A stretch of DNA of 64,000 nucleotides, taken from positions 62,001-126,000 of the forward strand of contig NZ_JACSNP010000005.1 of assembly GCF_016900045.1 (NCBI RefSeq). Direction: 5' to 3'. Within the stretch, counting starts at the first letter, position 1. Each line of letters starts with the position of its first letter. The notes under the pieces were generated by a model. That model worked only from the letters and a program-made list of their open reading frames with translations. It was not told the DNA's origin and did no database searches. A program made the position numbers and the translations under genes. Shown here piece by piece: positions 1 to 7,868 of the stretch. Origin of the DNA: Fusobacterium mortiferum (lineage in GTDB: Bacteria > Fusobacteriota > Fusobacteriia > Fusobacteriales > Fusobacteriaceae).

Positions 1-84
1 CCTGAAAATATCTCTATAAAATTAGTTGGGATATCATTTGGGAATTTAAGTAAAAAATCTATTAGGCAATTAAGCTTTTTTTAG
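1..84 (+). CDS. 3' end of a gene, probably DNA polymerase IV (partial)
   Basis: An open frame enters from the left edge and stops with TAG at 82-84. Its last 27 residues contain IKLVGISFGNL and end QLSFF. Y-family polymerases (DinB) typically end with an I-R-L-x-G-V-x-x-x-N-L segment followed by a beta-clamp binding tail of the QLSLF type, and both parts are matched here. The rest of the gene lies outside the window, so no catalytic residue can be checked. The match is short, so a different Y-family member, or chance, cannot be excluded. Confidence 0.5.
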   Translation, partial: PENISIKLVGISFGNLSKKSIRQLSFF

Positions 85-85
85 G

Positions 86-91
86 TATAAT
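86..91 (+). promoter_or_regulatory. -10 box upstream of the small membrane protein gene
   Basis: TATAAT lies 31 bases before the ATG at 122, just after the stop of the upstream gene. No good -35 box is visible, so this is a weak call. Confidence 0.35.
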
Positions 92-121
92 ATAAAAAAA
101 TATTGTATAGGGGTGGTAGAT

Positions 122-397
122 ATGTTACTTTTAAAGTTGGTGTTATTTGTTGGAATGTTTGTTGGAATAACTTATGGAATAGAGTTTGTAATGCCTCCAT
201 TTGGACAGTTATATTATACAAATCCATTGGATATTTTATTATCTTTATCTCAAACATTTTCTTATAGAGTTGGGGTATCTAAAGATTTATCTTTAACATT
301 GATAATACTAATAATAGGATTAGTACCACTTATTTGTGTTATTGCTCTTGGAAAAAATTTAAAAAAGAAAAGAAAACAGTGTAAATACAAATTTTAA
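122..397 (+). CDS. small two-helix membrane protein, unknown function
   Basis: The 91-residue protein has a hydrophobic segment at about residues 4-22 and a second at about 58-78, and ends in a strongly basic tail (KNLKKKRKQCK). The topology suggests an inner-membrane protein with a cytoplasmic basic tail. The start is taken at ATG 122 because AGGGGTGG at 109-116 is spaced correctly for it. The in-frame GTG at 113 lies inside that ribosome site. The size recalls YggT-like proteins but I see no diagnostic motif. It precedes the DUF2156 gene by 35 bases, so the two may be co-transcribed. Confidence 0.65.
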   Translation: MLLLKLVLFVGMFVGITYGIEFVMPPFGQLYYTNPLDILLSLSQTFSYRVGVSKDLSLTLIILIIGLVPLICVIALGKNLKKKRKQCKYKF

Positions 398-432
398 ATC
401 ATATAATATATGGGCATCAAAGGAGAAACAAA

Positions 433-1311
433 ATGGAATGGAAAGTTCTTGAAGTTCAAGATAAAAAGATAATTGATAAGTATACAAAGGAAAGATTTAA
501 TACTTGTGATTATAATTTTACAAATCAAATTTTATGGAGTATAGGTGAGAAAACAAGATATAAGATAGAAGAGGATATACTGTATTTAAAAGGTATTTAC
601 GAGGAAGAGGAGTATTATTATATGCCGATTCCTAAAAATGAAGAGATAGAAACTATATCTAGGTGGAAAGAGGGAATAAAGAATATAATTCAAAATGAAA
701 AAAAGAGAATTATTTTAGTACCTGAGTATTGGAAAAATATATTAGAAGATGAATTTTATTTAGAAGAGAGAAGAGAAAGTTTTGATTATATTTATAGTTC
801 TGAGGATCTAGGAACCTTAAAGGGGAGAAAATATTCTAAGAAAAAAAATAGAATTAATAATTTTAAGAAATTATATAATTATACATATGAAAAAATAAAT
901 GAAAAAAATGTGAATGAGGTTATAGAGTTTCAAAAAAATTGGTGTAAAAATAGAGAGTGTTATCTTTCAGCTGTATTAAATAATGAAAATTTAGGGATAA
1001 TAAATTTATTAAACAATTTTAAAGAGTTAGATTTTATTGGGGCTATTTTAAGAGTAGAGGGAGAGATAATTGCATATTCACTAGGAGAGATATTGAATAG
1101 TGAATATGGAGTGATACATATTGAAAAGGGGCTTAATGAATATATTGGAAGTTATCAATTAATAAATCATCTTTTTGCTCAAAATGAGTTTTCAAATTGT
1201 AAGTATATTAATCGTGAAGATGATTTTGGAGATGAAGGATTAAGAGAAGCAAAAGAATCTTATCATCCAATTTTCTTATTAAAAAAATATGAGATAGTTG
1301 GAATAAAATAG
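433..1311 (+). CDS. DUF2156 family protein (MprF C-terminal-like acyltransferase fold)
   Basis: The 292-aa protein carries features of the DUF2156 family: YIYSSEDLGTLKGRKYSKKKN near residue 120, where the conserved L-x-G-x-x-x-x-K-K-x-N segment sits, and a C-terminal half with GEIIAYSLGE and YINREDDFGDEGLREAKESY. That last motif (N-R-E-D-x-G-x-x-x-L-R-x-x-K-x-S-Y) is characteristic. The fold is related to the GNAT-like domain of phosphatidylglycerol lysyltransferase, so an aminoacyl- or acyl-transfer role is inferred, with unknown substrate. There is no membrane segment, so it is cytoplasmic. AAGGAG at 420-425 precedes ATG 433. The lipoprotein gene follows after 15 bases. Confidence 0.8.
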   Translation: MEWKVLEVQDKKIIDKYTKERFNTCDYNFTNQILWSIGEKTRYKIEEDILYLKGIYEEEEYYYMPIPKNEEIETISRWKEGIKNIIQNEKKRIILVPEYWKNILEDEFYLEERRESFDYIYSSEDLGTLKGRKYSKKKNRINNFKKLYNYTYEKINEKNVNEVIEFQKNWCKNRECYLSAVLNNENLGIINLLNNFKELDFIGAILRVEGEIIAYSLGEILNSEYGVIHIEKGLNEYIGSYQLINHLFAQNEFSNCKYINREDDFGDEGLREAKESYHPIFLLKKYEIVGIK

Positions 1312-1326
1312 ACAAAGGAGGATAAT

Positions 1327-2007
1327 GTGAGAAGAGTTCTTTTTTTATTAATAACTTTTTTAATGTTTATATTAAGTGGTTGTGATGGTGAAAAAATATC
1401 AACATCAAATAAAATAGAAGTAATTTCATTTGATTATCAGGGAGAGGGTAGATATTATAAGTATGATATAAAGATACCTCAAATTAAAGATGAATCTAGT
1501 GAAGATTTTACATACTTTAATTTAACTATGCAGGAGAATATGAGATATATAATTGAAAATCTTGCTACAAAAGAGAATGATGGTGGGATACAGGAGGCTT
1601 ATATCTCTTTTACTAATAATGAAAATAGTTTTGGAGTTTTATCAATATCTGTTTTAACAAATATATATACTGGTGGAGCTCACTTTGAAAACAATTTAGA
1701 GTGCTATAATTTAAATTTAAAGGATAAAACAATTTTAGCTTTAGATAAAATTTTCAAAGAGGAAGCAGTCGAATATTTTAATATGAAAATAAATGATATA
1801 ATAAAAAGTGGAGCTAAAGTATATAATACTAAGGGTGGACAAGTTATATTTTTTGATAATGCAGAGGCTAATATTAATAATGCTGTATTATCTTTTGAAG
1901 GGGATAACATAGTTTTTACATTTTTAGAGTATGATTTATCACCATATTCTAGTGGAATGCCAGTATTTAAATTTAATAAAAAAGAGGTTAAAAAGTATTT
2001 TAACTAG
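1327..2007 (+). CDS. lipoprotein with DUF3298/DUF4163-type (RsiV/PdaC-like) domain
   Basis: A signal peptide ending in the lipobox LSGC (Cys near residue 19) marks a lipid-anchored envelope protein. The 226-aa sequence has the layout of DUF4163 plus DUF3298: YTGGAHFENN in the middle, a LDKIF segment, then FTFLEYDLSPYSSGMPVF near the C-terminus, matching the family's F-x-x-Y-x-I-A-P-Y-A-x-G pattern. Related domains occur in the anti-sigma factor RsiV and the deacetylase PdaC, but there is no evidence of an enzyme here. The start is GTG 1327, set by AAAGGAGG at 1315-1321; an ATG at 1325 runs straight into a stop. Confidence 0.8.
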   Translation: MRRVLFLLITFLMFILSGCDGEKISTSNKIEVISFDYQGEGRYYKYDIKIPQIKDESSEDFTYFNLTMQENMRYIIENLATKENDGGIQEAYISFTNNENSFGVLSISVLTNIYTGGAHFENNLECYNLNLKDKTILALDKIFKEEAVEYFNMKINDIIKSGAKVYNTKGGQVIFFDNAEANINNAVLSFEGDNIVFTFLEYDLSPYSSGMPVFKFNKKEVKKYFN

Positions 2008-2040
2008 AAGTATCAAAAGTATAATTATAATTAAAAAAAG

Positions 2041-2070
2041 TTGATTTATATATAAAAAAGATGATATAAT
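2041..2070 (+). promoter_or_regulatory. promoter of the DUF896-asnS unit
   Basis: TTGATT at 2041-2046 and TATAAT at 2065-2070 are separated by 18 bases and lie 35 bases before the DUF896 start. No T-box leader is visible in front of asnS. Confidence 0.6.
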
Positions 2071-2104
2071 ACCCTGTATATATTAATTATTTAGGAGATA
2101 AAAA

Positions 2105-2317
2105 ATGGAAATGAAAGATATTATTGCTAAAGTTAACTATTTTTCAAAACTTGCAAGGGAAAGAGAGTTAACAGAGGCTGAAAAAGAAGAGAGAGAAAAA
2201 TATAGAAAACTTTATTTAGAACAGTTTAAGGCTCAAGTAAGAGGACATCTAGATAGAATTAAGATTGTAGATGGAGAAGTTGAAAATAACGGTAATAATA
2301 AGATTAAGATAATATAA
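2105..2317 (+). CDS. DUF896 (UPF0291, YnzC-like) small protein
   Basis: The 70-aa protein starts with a helical hairpin pattern, [23 protein letters not shown], followed by [24 protein letters not shown]. This I-N-x-L-x-x-K-x-K-x-x-x-L-T-x-x-E pattern, then Y-x-x-x-F-x-x-x-x-x-x-x-L, defines DUF896, a family common in low-GC Gram-positives. Bacillus YnzC is the best known member, and its cellular role is unclear. It has no membrane segment. It lies directly upstream of asnS and probably shares its promoter. TTAGGAGATAAAAA precedes the ATG. Confidence 0.9.
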   Translation: MEMKDIIAKVNYFSKLARERELTEAEKEEREKYRKLYLEQFKAQVRGHLDRIKIVDGEVENNGNNKIKII

Positions 2318-2337
2318 TTTTGATGGGGGCATATGCT

Positions 2338-3729
2338 ATGAAAAAAGTTACAGTAAAATCTCTATATAGAGAAACAGAAAAATACTTAGATCAAGAAATA
2401 GTAATTAACGGTTGGGTAAAGAAAATAAGAGACCAAAAAAACTTTGGATTTATAGAAGTAAATGATGGTTCTTTCTTCAAAGGAGTACAGGTTGTATTTG
2501 ATACAAGACTTAGCAACTTTGAAGAAATTTCACGTCTTTCAATTATTTCATCAATAGAGGTAAAAGGAAAGCTAGTAAAATCACAAGGTGCGGGGCAAGC
2601 TTTCGAAATAATGGCAGAAGAGATAAATGTATTCCAAAAAGCTGACTTAGAATATCCTTTACAAAATAAGAGACATACTTTTGAGTACTTAAGAACAAAG
2701 GCTCATTTAAGACCTAGAACAAATACATTCTCAGCAGTATTTAGAGTAAGATCAGTAGTAGCTTATGCTATACATAAGTTTTTCCAAGAAAATGGATTTG
2801 TATATGTTCATACACCAATCATAACAGGTTCTGATTGTGAGGGAGCAGGAGAGATGTTTAGAGTAACTACTCTAGATTTAAATGATCTTCCTAAAAAAGA
2901 GGATGGAACTGTTGATAACTCTAAAGATTTCTTTGGTAAAGAAACTAATTTAACAGTTAGTGGACAATTAAGTGGAGAGACTTTCTGTTCAGCTTTTAGA
3001 AATATATATACATTTGGACCTACATTTAGAGCAGAAAACTCAAATACAGCTAGACATGCTTCTGAGTTCTGGATGATAGAACCTGAGATAGCTTTTGCTG
3101 ATTTAGAGGCAAATATGGAATTGGCTGAAGCAATGGTAAAATATATTATTAAATTTGTAATGGAAGAGTGTCCAGAAGAGATGGAGTTTTTCAATAACTT
3201 TATAGAAAAAGGGTTATTTGATAAATTAAACAATGTTTTAAATAGTGATTTTGGAAGATTAACATATACAGAGGCAATAGATATTTTATTAAAATCAGGA
3301 AAGAAATTTGATTATCCAGTTGAATGGGGAATTGACTTACAAAGTGAACATGAAAGATATCTAGCTGAAGAGTATTTCAAAAAGCCAGTATTCTTAACAG
3401 ATTATCCAAAGGATATTAAAGCTTTCTACATGAAACTTAATGATGATGGAAAAACAGTAAGGGCTATGGACTTATTAGCTCCTGGAATTGGAGAGATAAT
3501 TGGTGGTTCTCAAAGAGAGGATAGTTTAGAGATATTAGAGAAAAGAATCGTTGAATTAGGAATGAATCCAGAGGATTATGGTTTCTATTTAGATTTAAGA
3601 AGATTTGGAAGTTTCCCACACTCTGGTTATGGACTTGGATTCGAAAGAATTATTATGTACATAACAGGAATGACAAATATTCGTGACGTAATTCCTTTCC
3701 CTAGAACACCAAACAATGCAGAATTTTAA
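2338..3729 (+). CDS. asnS: asparaginyl-tRNA synthetase
   Basis: Class IIb aminoacyl-tRNA synthetase that charges tRNA-Asn with asparagine using ATP. Residues about 10-95 form the OB-fold anticodon-binding domain ([20 protein letters not shown]). The rest is the catalytic domain, with the motif 2 region [17 protein letters not shown] and motif 3 [22 protein letters not shown], typical of AsnRS, is present. Its 463 residues match the usual size of about 465. The start is placed at ATG 2338, eight bases after GGGGG; an earlier in-frame ATG at 2323 has no ribosome site. Presence of AsnRS means asparaginyl-tRNA can be made directly. Confidence 0.97.
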   Translation: MKKVTVKSLYRETEKYLDQEIVINGWVKKIRDQKNFGFIEVNDGSFFKGVQVVFDTRLSNFEEISRLSIISSIEVKGKLVKSQGAGQAFEIMAEEINVFQKADLEYPLQNKRHTFEYLRTKAHLRPRTNTFSAVFRVRSVVAYAIHKFFQENGFVYVHTPIITGSDCEGAGEMFRVTTLDLNDLPKKEDGTVDNSKDFFGKETNLTVSGQLSGETFCSAFRNIYTFGPTFRAENSNTARHASEFWMIEPEIAFADLEANMELAEAMVKYIIKFVMEECPEEMEFFNNFIEKGLFDKLNNVLNSDFGRLTYTEAIDILLKSGKKFDYPVEWGIDLQSEHERYLAEEYFKKPVFLTDYPKDIKAFYMKLNDDGKTVRAMDLLAPGIGEIIGGSQREDSLEILEKRIVELGMNPEDYGFYLDLRRFGSFPHSGYGLGFERIIMYITGMTNIRDVIPFPRTPNNAEF

Positions 3730-3742
3730 TTAAGAGGGATTT

Positions 3743-4768
3743 ATGACGGAATTTTTTATAATCTTAGTAAGCTTAATAGTTATATTTTATATAGTAACTT
3801 ACCCATATCCATTTAAATTGGTAAGAAAAGTATGTAGAGTACTGTCTTTTAAGGAGATAACATATATAGAGAATAAAGATTTTAATTATGCAGATATCTC
3901 TCCTAAAGAGTTGAGTGATAAACTGATAATTGAGAAAAGAGTAATAGACTCAAAAAAATATATTAACGAAGATCTAGAGTATATAGTTATAAAGAATAGA
4001 GATGAAGAAAAAGAAAATTTACCATGTTTGATACTACTTCATGGCCTTAGAGATTGTGCAAATGATTGGTTAGAAAGAGGAAGAGTAAGAGAGAACTATA
4101 TAACTTTACTAAAAGATAAAAAGATAGATAAGCTAAATATAGTGCTATTAAACTCAGGATATAAGGGTATGGGATGGTATACTAATTTTTATGAGGATAG
4201 AAATCATCAATATGAAAACTGTATAATTCAAGAGATTGTTCCAGCCTTAAAAAAAGAGTTTCCAAATTCTGAATTTGGGATAGCTGGATTTTCTATGGGA
4301 GGATATGGAGCTTTTAAATTAGGACTTAAGCATTTGAATACTTTTAAAGTTATAGGTAGTTTCTCAGGAGCTATAAGTATAGTAAGAATGAGTGTTAATA
4401 GACGTGTTATTAGAATTTTTAATCTTCTATATATACCAAAATTTTTATTTAAAAGTGAGGATAAATTACATTTTTTAAAAGTTTTTAGCTCATGGGGATA
4501 TAAAATTTTAAAAGAAGATCCATATACTATAATAAAAAAAATAGGTAGTTCAGAGTATAAAGATAGATTTTTTTATACGAGTGTTGGTGAAAATGATATA
4601 GAAACTCATCTTATGTTACAACAGTGGCTAGATACTGTTGGAAGAATGAAAAAACATAACTATAATTTTATAGGTTATCTTTGTAAAAATGAGACTCATA
4701 CTTGGGAGTATGTAGCAAGAGATTTAAAAAATTTTTTAGTGTATTTTAATGAAAAAATTAAAAGATAG
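3743..4768 (+). CDS. alpha/beta hydrolase, esterase D/tributyrin esterase family
   Basis: The 341-aa protein opens with a membrane segment at residues 3-22, so it may be membrane-anchored or use an uncleaved signal. An alpha/beta-hydrolase follows: LILLHGLRDCANDW supplies the oxyanion-hole region, GFSMGGYGA holds the nucleophile Ser184, ENDIET is a plausible acid region and NETHTWEYV holds the likely catalytic histidine. The G-F-S-M-G-G-Y-G-A motif is that of the esterase D / S-formylglutathione hydrolase family. The substrate cannot be told from the sequence. It follows asnS by 13 bases and is closed by a terminator. Confidence 0.82.
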   Translation: MTEFFIILVSLIVIFYIVTYPYPFKLVRKVCRVLSFKEITYIENKDFNYADISPKELSDKLIIEKRVIDSKKYINEDLEYIVIKNRDEEKENLPCLILLHGLRDCANDWLERGRVRENYITLLKDKKIDKLNIVLLNSGYKGMGWYTNFYEDRNHQYENCIIQEIVPALKKEFPNSEFGIAGFSMGGYGAFKLGLKHLNTFKVIGSFSGAISIVRMSVNRRVIRIFNLLYIPKFLFKSEDKLHFLKVFSSWGYKILKEDPYTIIKKIGSSEYKDRFFYTSVGENDIETHLMLQQWLDTVGRMKKHNYNFIGYLCKNETHTWEYVARDLKNFLVYFNEKIKR

Positions 4769-4776
4769 ATTTATTT

Positions 4777-4830
4777 AAAAAAGAGGGAAAACTAAAAAAA
4801 TTATATATTTTTTACAGTTTTCCTTTTTTA
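4777..4830 (+). terminator. hairpin terminator after the esterase gene
   Basis: GGAAAACT at 4786-4793 pairs with AGTTTTCC at 4816-4823, followed by a T run at 4824-4829; flanking A and T tracts lengthen the stem. Confidence 0.75.
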
Positions 4831-4864
4831 TTTATATGTTTATAGTTTTAATTAAGGAGTCAAA

Positions 4865-5422
4865 ATGAAGAAAAGAATTAGAGAGATAATAGTAGTTGAA
4901 GGAAGAGATGATATATCAGCTGTTAAAGCTGCTGTAGATGCTGAGATTATACAGGTAAATGGGTTTGCTGTAAGGAAAAAAGAGAATATAGATAGAATAA
5001 GAGTTGCTGAAAAAAATAGAGGGATAATAATTTTAACAGATCCAGATTATGCTGGAAATGAGATTAGAAAGTATATCCATAAATTTTTTCCAGAAGCAAA
5101 AGATGCCTATATAAGAAGAATAGAGGGAACAAAAGATGGAGATATAGGTGTAGAGAATGCTTCTCCAGAAGCTATAATAAATGCTTTAGAAAAAGCTAGA
5201 TGTACAGTTTCAGAAGAACTACAAGAGAGTTTTACCATGAGCTATCTTATAGAGTGTGGTTTAGTAGGTGGAGAAGAGGCTAGTGAAAGAAGAGAAAAAG
5301 TTGGAGGAAGATTAGGAATAGGTTATTCTAATGGGAAACAATTTCTTTCTAAGTTAAATAGGTATGGAATAACTAAAGAAGAGTTTGAAGAAGCTTTAAC
5401 TTTTGTTAATTCATCTAATTAG
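4865..5422 (+). CDS. rnmV: ribonuclease M5 (5S rRNA maturation)
   Basis: The 185-aa enzyme matures 5S rRNA precursors. An N-terminal Toprim domain is clear: IVVEGRDDISAVK supplies the conserved Glu, and LTDPDYAGNEIRKYI the DxD motif, followed by EGTKDGDIGVENASPEAI, which is characteristic of RNase M5. The C-terminal DUF4093 part includes RREKVGGRLGIGYSNGKQFL. RNase M5 is best known from low-GC Gram-positives and is also found in Fusobacteria. AAGGAGTCAAA precedes ATG 4865. It is a single gene flanked by terminators. Confidence 0.95.
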   Translation: MKKRIREIIVVEGRDDISAVKAAVDAEIIQVNGFAVRKKENIDRIRVAEKNRGIIILTDPDYAGNEIRKYIHKFFPEAKDAYIRRIEGTKDGDIGVENASPEAIINALEKARCTVSEELQESFTMSYLIECGLVGGEEASERREKVGGRLGIGYSNGKQFLSKLNRYGITKEEFEEALTFVNSSN

Positions 5423-5513
5423 AATAATTTTATAGATAATTAAAAAGTAAAGGATTGGTTTATAGATACTATTTAACTATCTTTTATTTTAGGAGAAAGG
5501 TAGAGTTTAGTTT

Positions 5514-5584
5514 ATTTTTTAAGAAGTTGATTAACTAAAGCTTTTTTACCCACTTTGCTAAGTTAATCTAACTTCTTTAAAAAA
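5514..5584. terminator. long imperfect inverted repeat between convergent genes
   Basis: AAGAAGTTGATTAACT at 5521-5536 pairs with AGTTAATC-T-AACTTCTT at 5561-5577, with one bulged base, and the flanking T and A tracts extend the stem to about 23 bp. It lies between rnmV (plus) and the rubredoxin gene (minus), so a bidirectional terminator is the likely role. The rest of 5423-5627 holds nothing I recognise. Confidence 0.6.
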
Positions 5585-5627
5585 TATTCAATTTTTTTAT
5601 TATTTTGATACTTAATGGAGTTAAATA

Positions 5628-5972
5628 TTAAAATTTCATTTTAGAAAAATGTTCTTTTCCAGCTCCACAAGGTGGGCATACCCAATCTTTAGAAAGCTCT
5701 TCAAAAGAGGTACCAGCCGGAATACCATGTTCGATATCACCAACATTAGGGTCATAGACATAACCACAAATTTCACACATATATAGCTCTTTTTTATTTT
5801 CTTTTTGATATTCTACAACTTCAGAAAAGTGTTCTTTAGATACACCACAAGGTGGACAAAGCCAATTTTCAGGAAGTTCTTCAAAAGAGGTACCAGCCGG
5901 AATACCATGTTCGATATCACCAATATTAGGGTCGTAGACATAACCGCAGACTTCACATACATATTTTTTCAT
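5628..5972 (-). CDS. tandem double rubredoxin
   Basis: A 114-aa small iron protein made of two complete rubredoxin domains. Each has the two metal-binding pairs: [10 protein letters not shown] and CPPCGVSK in domain 1 (residues 4-49), [10 protein letters not shown] and CPPCGAGK in domain 2 (about 66-111). A short charged linker ([10 protein letters not shown]) joins them. Rubredoxins hold one iron on four cysteines and carry single electrons, often to oxygen- or peroxide-reducing enzymes in anaerobes. Most are single-domain proteins of about 52 residues. The DNA of the two domains shares a 60-base block with only two differences, described under findings. GGAGGTTTAAA precedes the ATG. Confidence 0.95.
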   Translation of the reverse strand: MKKYVCEVCGYVYDPNIGDIEHGIPAGTSFEELPENWLCPPCGVSKEHFSEVVEYQKENKKELYMCEICGYVYDPNVGDIEHGIPAGTSFEELSKDWVCPPCGAGKEHFSKMKF

Positions 5973-6079
5973 TTTAAACCTCCAAATATATAAAGCATTT
6001 TCTATATTATATAATTTTTTTGTAATTTTTACATCATTTTTTTGACTTTGGAATAAAATAAAAATAAAATTTATTTTTC

Positions 6080-6108
6080 TTGAATAGTAAGCTGTTTGAT
6101 GTTACAAT
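6080..6108 (+). promoter_or_regulatory. promoter of the L,D-transpeptidase gene
   Basis: TTGAAT at 6080-6085 and TACAAT at 6103-6108 are separated by 17 bases, 35 bases before the ATG. Confidence 0.6.
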
Positions 6109-6143
6109 TATATTAAAGAAGAAAAAGTAAAATAGGAGAAATT

Positions 6144-7307
6144 ATGAAAGTTTTAAAGATTTTAATGTTACAAATAATGGTAGGTACTATAGCTTTAAGT
6201 TTTTCTGGTCAACCAGATTGGTCAACTGTAGCGGTATATGATAATAAAATTCCTGAGAATATAGTGATGAATATAAAATATCCAGAACATCCAGAAGTAT
6301 TAGATTATATATTTATACGGTCAAGAACAGCAAATCTTAGAGATGAGCCAAGTACACAAGGAAAAATTATAGGGAAATATCCATATGATACAAAGTTAAA
6401 AGCTATAGAAAAGGTATTGAATTATGGAAATTTATGGTACTATGTGGAAGACTCACAAGGGAATAGAGGATATATATCAGCTAATGTTGCAAGAAAAAGA
6501 ATATTCAGATTTCAAAAAGCAATGGATAAAATAGCTGAATTAGAAAAATTTATACAAAGCCAAAGAGAATTAGGAAGAGAGGTTATTAGTACCAACTCGT
6601 ATGTTCCTAATCCTAATAACCAAAACTTTAAAAGACAAAAGGATAAGTATGGAACAAGTTTAGATCAAAGTAGTATAGGAAAATCAGTTGTAGATGGAGA
6701 GGAGATATATATTCCAGATAGAGCAATACTATCTGTAATAGAAAAAGGAGAAAAAACTTCAAGAATAAAAGTAGCGAGTATTCCGGAGGAATTAATTGTG
6801 GATAACTCAACTTTATCAAGAAACCCTAAGATACAGAATGAATTTTCTAAGGTAGTTGCAATTGATGTAGCAAACCAAAATATGATGGTATTTGAGAAAA
6901 ATAGTGAGGATATTTGGGAAGTTATATCCTATGTATACAGTAAGACAGGAATAGAGAGTAAGCTTGGATTTGAAACACCGAAGGGATTTTTCATATCGCC
7001 ATTAGCTAAATATATTATGCCATACAATAGTGAAATAGGAGAAAAAGAGGGATATGCAAGATATGCTATAAGATTTTCCGGTGGAGGATATTTACATGGA
7101 ACTCCTATTAACTATGATGAGGAGATAAATAAAGAGTTCTTTATGAAACAAAAGGAAAAAACTTTAGGGACTTTTACAGGAACTAGAAAGTGTATAAGAA
7201 CTACTGAGGGACATGCAAGATTTCTTTTTAACTGGGTTGTAGAGAAACCGAATAATAATTATAATGAACAAAGACCAACTGAAAATGTTATGTTTATAAT
7301 TTTTTAA
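6144..7307 (+). CDS. SH3-domain L,D-transpeptidase (YkuD-like) envelope protein
   Basis: The 387-aa exported protein has a signal peptide (residues about 1-20), a bacterial SH3 domain at about 58-119 (TANLRDEPSTQGKIIGKYP, NLWYYVEDSQGNRGYI) and a C-terminal YkuD-type domain from about residue 220. In this family a Cys in H-G-x(n)-S-H/x-G-C forms 3-3 cross-links or anchors proteins to peptidoglycan. Here HGT (His318) and TRKCIRT (Cys350) are present, but the usual Ser-x-Gly before the Cys is Thr-Arg-Lys. The TPKGFF and AIRFSGG segments also fit the fold. The change may alter activity or substrate. A tiny lipoprotein gene follows 12 bases downstream. Confidence 0.8.
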   Translation: MKVLKILMLQIMVGTIALSFSGQPDWSTVAVYDNKIPENIVMNIKYPEHPEVLDYIFIRSRTANLRDEPSTQGKIIGKYPYDTKLKAIEKVLNYGNLWYYVEDSQGNRGYISANVARKRIFRFQKAMDKIAELEKFIQSQRELGREVISTNSYVPNPNNQNFKRQKDKYGTSLDQSSIGKSVVDGEEIYIPDRAILSVIEKGEKTSRIKVASIPEELIVDNSTLSRNPKIQNEFSKVVAIDVANQNMMVFEKNSEDIWEVISYVYSKTGIESKLGFETPKGFFISPLAKYIMPYNSEIGEKEGYARYAIRFSGGGYLHGTPINYDEEINKEFFMKQKEKTLGTFTGTRKCIRTTEGHARFLFNWVVEKPNNNYNEQRPTENVMFIIF

Positions 7308-7319
7308 AGGTGAAAGTAG

Positions 7320-7442
7320 ATGAAAAGAATTTTTACTATGCTAATAATGTTAGTTGTTATGTTAGGATGTAGTTCAAATGAGGTTAAATTCAATAAAATA
7401 AAAATAGTAGAAAGTGAACCAAAATTTATTTTAGTAGAATAG
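7320..7442 (+). CDS. 40-residue lipoprotein
   Basis: A complete short reading frame runs from ATG 7320 to TAG 7440-7442 and encodes 40 residues. It begins with a lipoprotein signal, MKRIFTMLIMLVVMLGC, with the lipobox Cys at residue 17, leaving a mature peptide of only 24 residues (SSNEVKFNKIKIVE then SEPKFILVE). AAAGGTG at 7306-7312 is a well-placed ribosome site, 12 bases after the L,D-transpeptidase stop. Small lipoproteins next to L,D-transpeptidases are biologically plausible because such enzymes can attach lipoproteins to the wall, but here that is only suggested by position. Confidence 0.7.
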   Translation: MKRIFTMLIMLVVMLGCSSNEVKFNKIKIVESEPKFILVE

Positions 7443-7573
7443 TAGTAAAGAGTTTATAAAGTTATTTAAAAGAACTAGGAGTAAAATCTACTGTTTAATT
7501 ATTGTTACATTAAAAGTAGATGTACAGTAGTTGCTTTTGTGGTGAAATTAGTAAAGATATTTCTTATTGAAAT

Positions 7574-7631
7574 GAAAAATAAAGGGGAGTATATATTTAA
7601 TAAAAAATATAAGAACTCCTCTTTTATTTTG
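7574..7631 (+). terminator. hairpin terminator downstream of the small lipoprotein gene
   Basis: AAATAAAGGGGAGT (ending 7590) pairs with ACTCCTCTTTTATTT (from 7615), with a T-rich 3' side and an AT-rich loop. Confidence 0.75.
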
Positions 7632-7708
7632 TTTTAAAGGTAGAAATTTATGAAAAAATTTTAAAAGTTTTTTAGAAAAAAATATATTTATGATTAAAAA
7701 TTGAATGT

Positions 7709-7737
7709 TTGAAATATGAAATTAAATATGCTATAAT
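7709..7737 (+). promoter_or_regulatory. strong promoter heading the DUF116-to-dnaB gene array
   Basis: TTGAAA at 7709-7714 and a perfect TATAAT at 7732-7737 are spaced by 17 bases, and a TG at 7729-7730 gives an extended -10. It is the best promoter-like sequence ahead of the co-directional genes 7869-20988. Confidence 0.75.
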
Positions 7738-7830
7738 TATTTAAATGAATATGTGAAAGTAATTTAAAAAAGTGGATTTAAAGGAAGAAAAAATAAAAAA
7801 AATAGGAATAAAACGATTAATTTTTAATAA

Positions 7831-7854
7831 ATGAATGAAAAATTGAACATTCAT
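7831..7854. promoter_or_regulatory. inverted repeat in the leader, possible operator or RNA hairpin
   Basis: ATGAATG at 7831-7837 and CATTCAT at 7848-7854 form 7-base arms around a 10-base spacer. It ends 14 bases before the DUF116 start, so it could bind a repressor or form a hairpin near the ribosome site. Confidence 0.4.
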
Positions 7855-7868
7855 AGAAGAGGGAGAAA

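Larger units (their letters stand above)
7443..7868 (+). other. non-coding stretch of 426 bases: hairpins, terminator, promoter, leader
   Basis: I find no credible gene. From left to right it holds a CTACTGT...ACAGTAG inverted pair near 7490-7535, the terminator at 7574-7631, a strong promoter at 7709-7737, and a 131-base AT-rich leader with an inverted repeat at 7831-7854 ahead of the DUF116 gene. Confidence 0.7.

Noticed and set aside
2008-2337. T-box leader for asnS
   Set aside because: No T-box core sequence, no specifier hairpin and a small gene lies between promoter and asnS.
2808-3233. 141-residue minus-strand frame
   Set aside because: Lies opposite asnS, whose motifs and length are intact.
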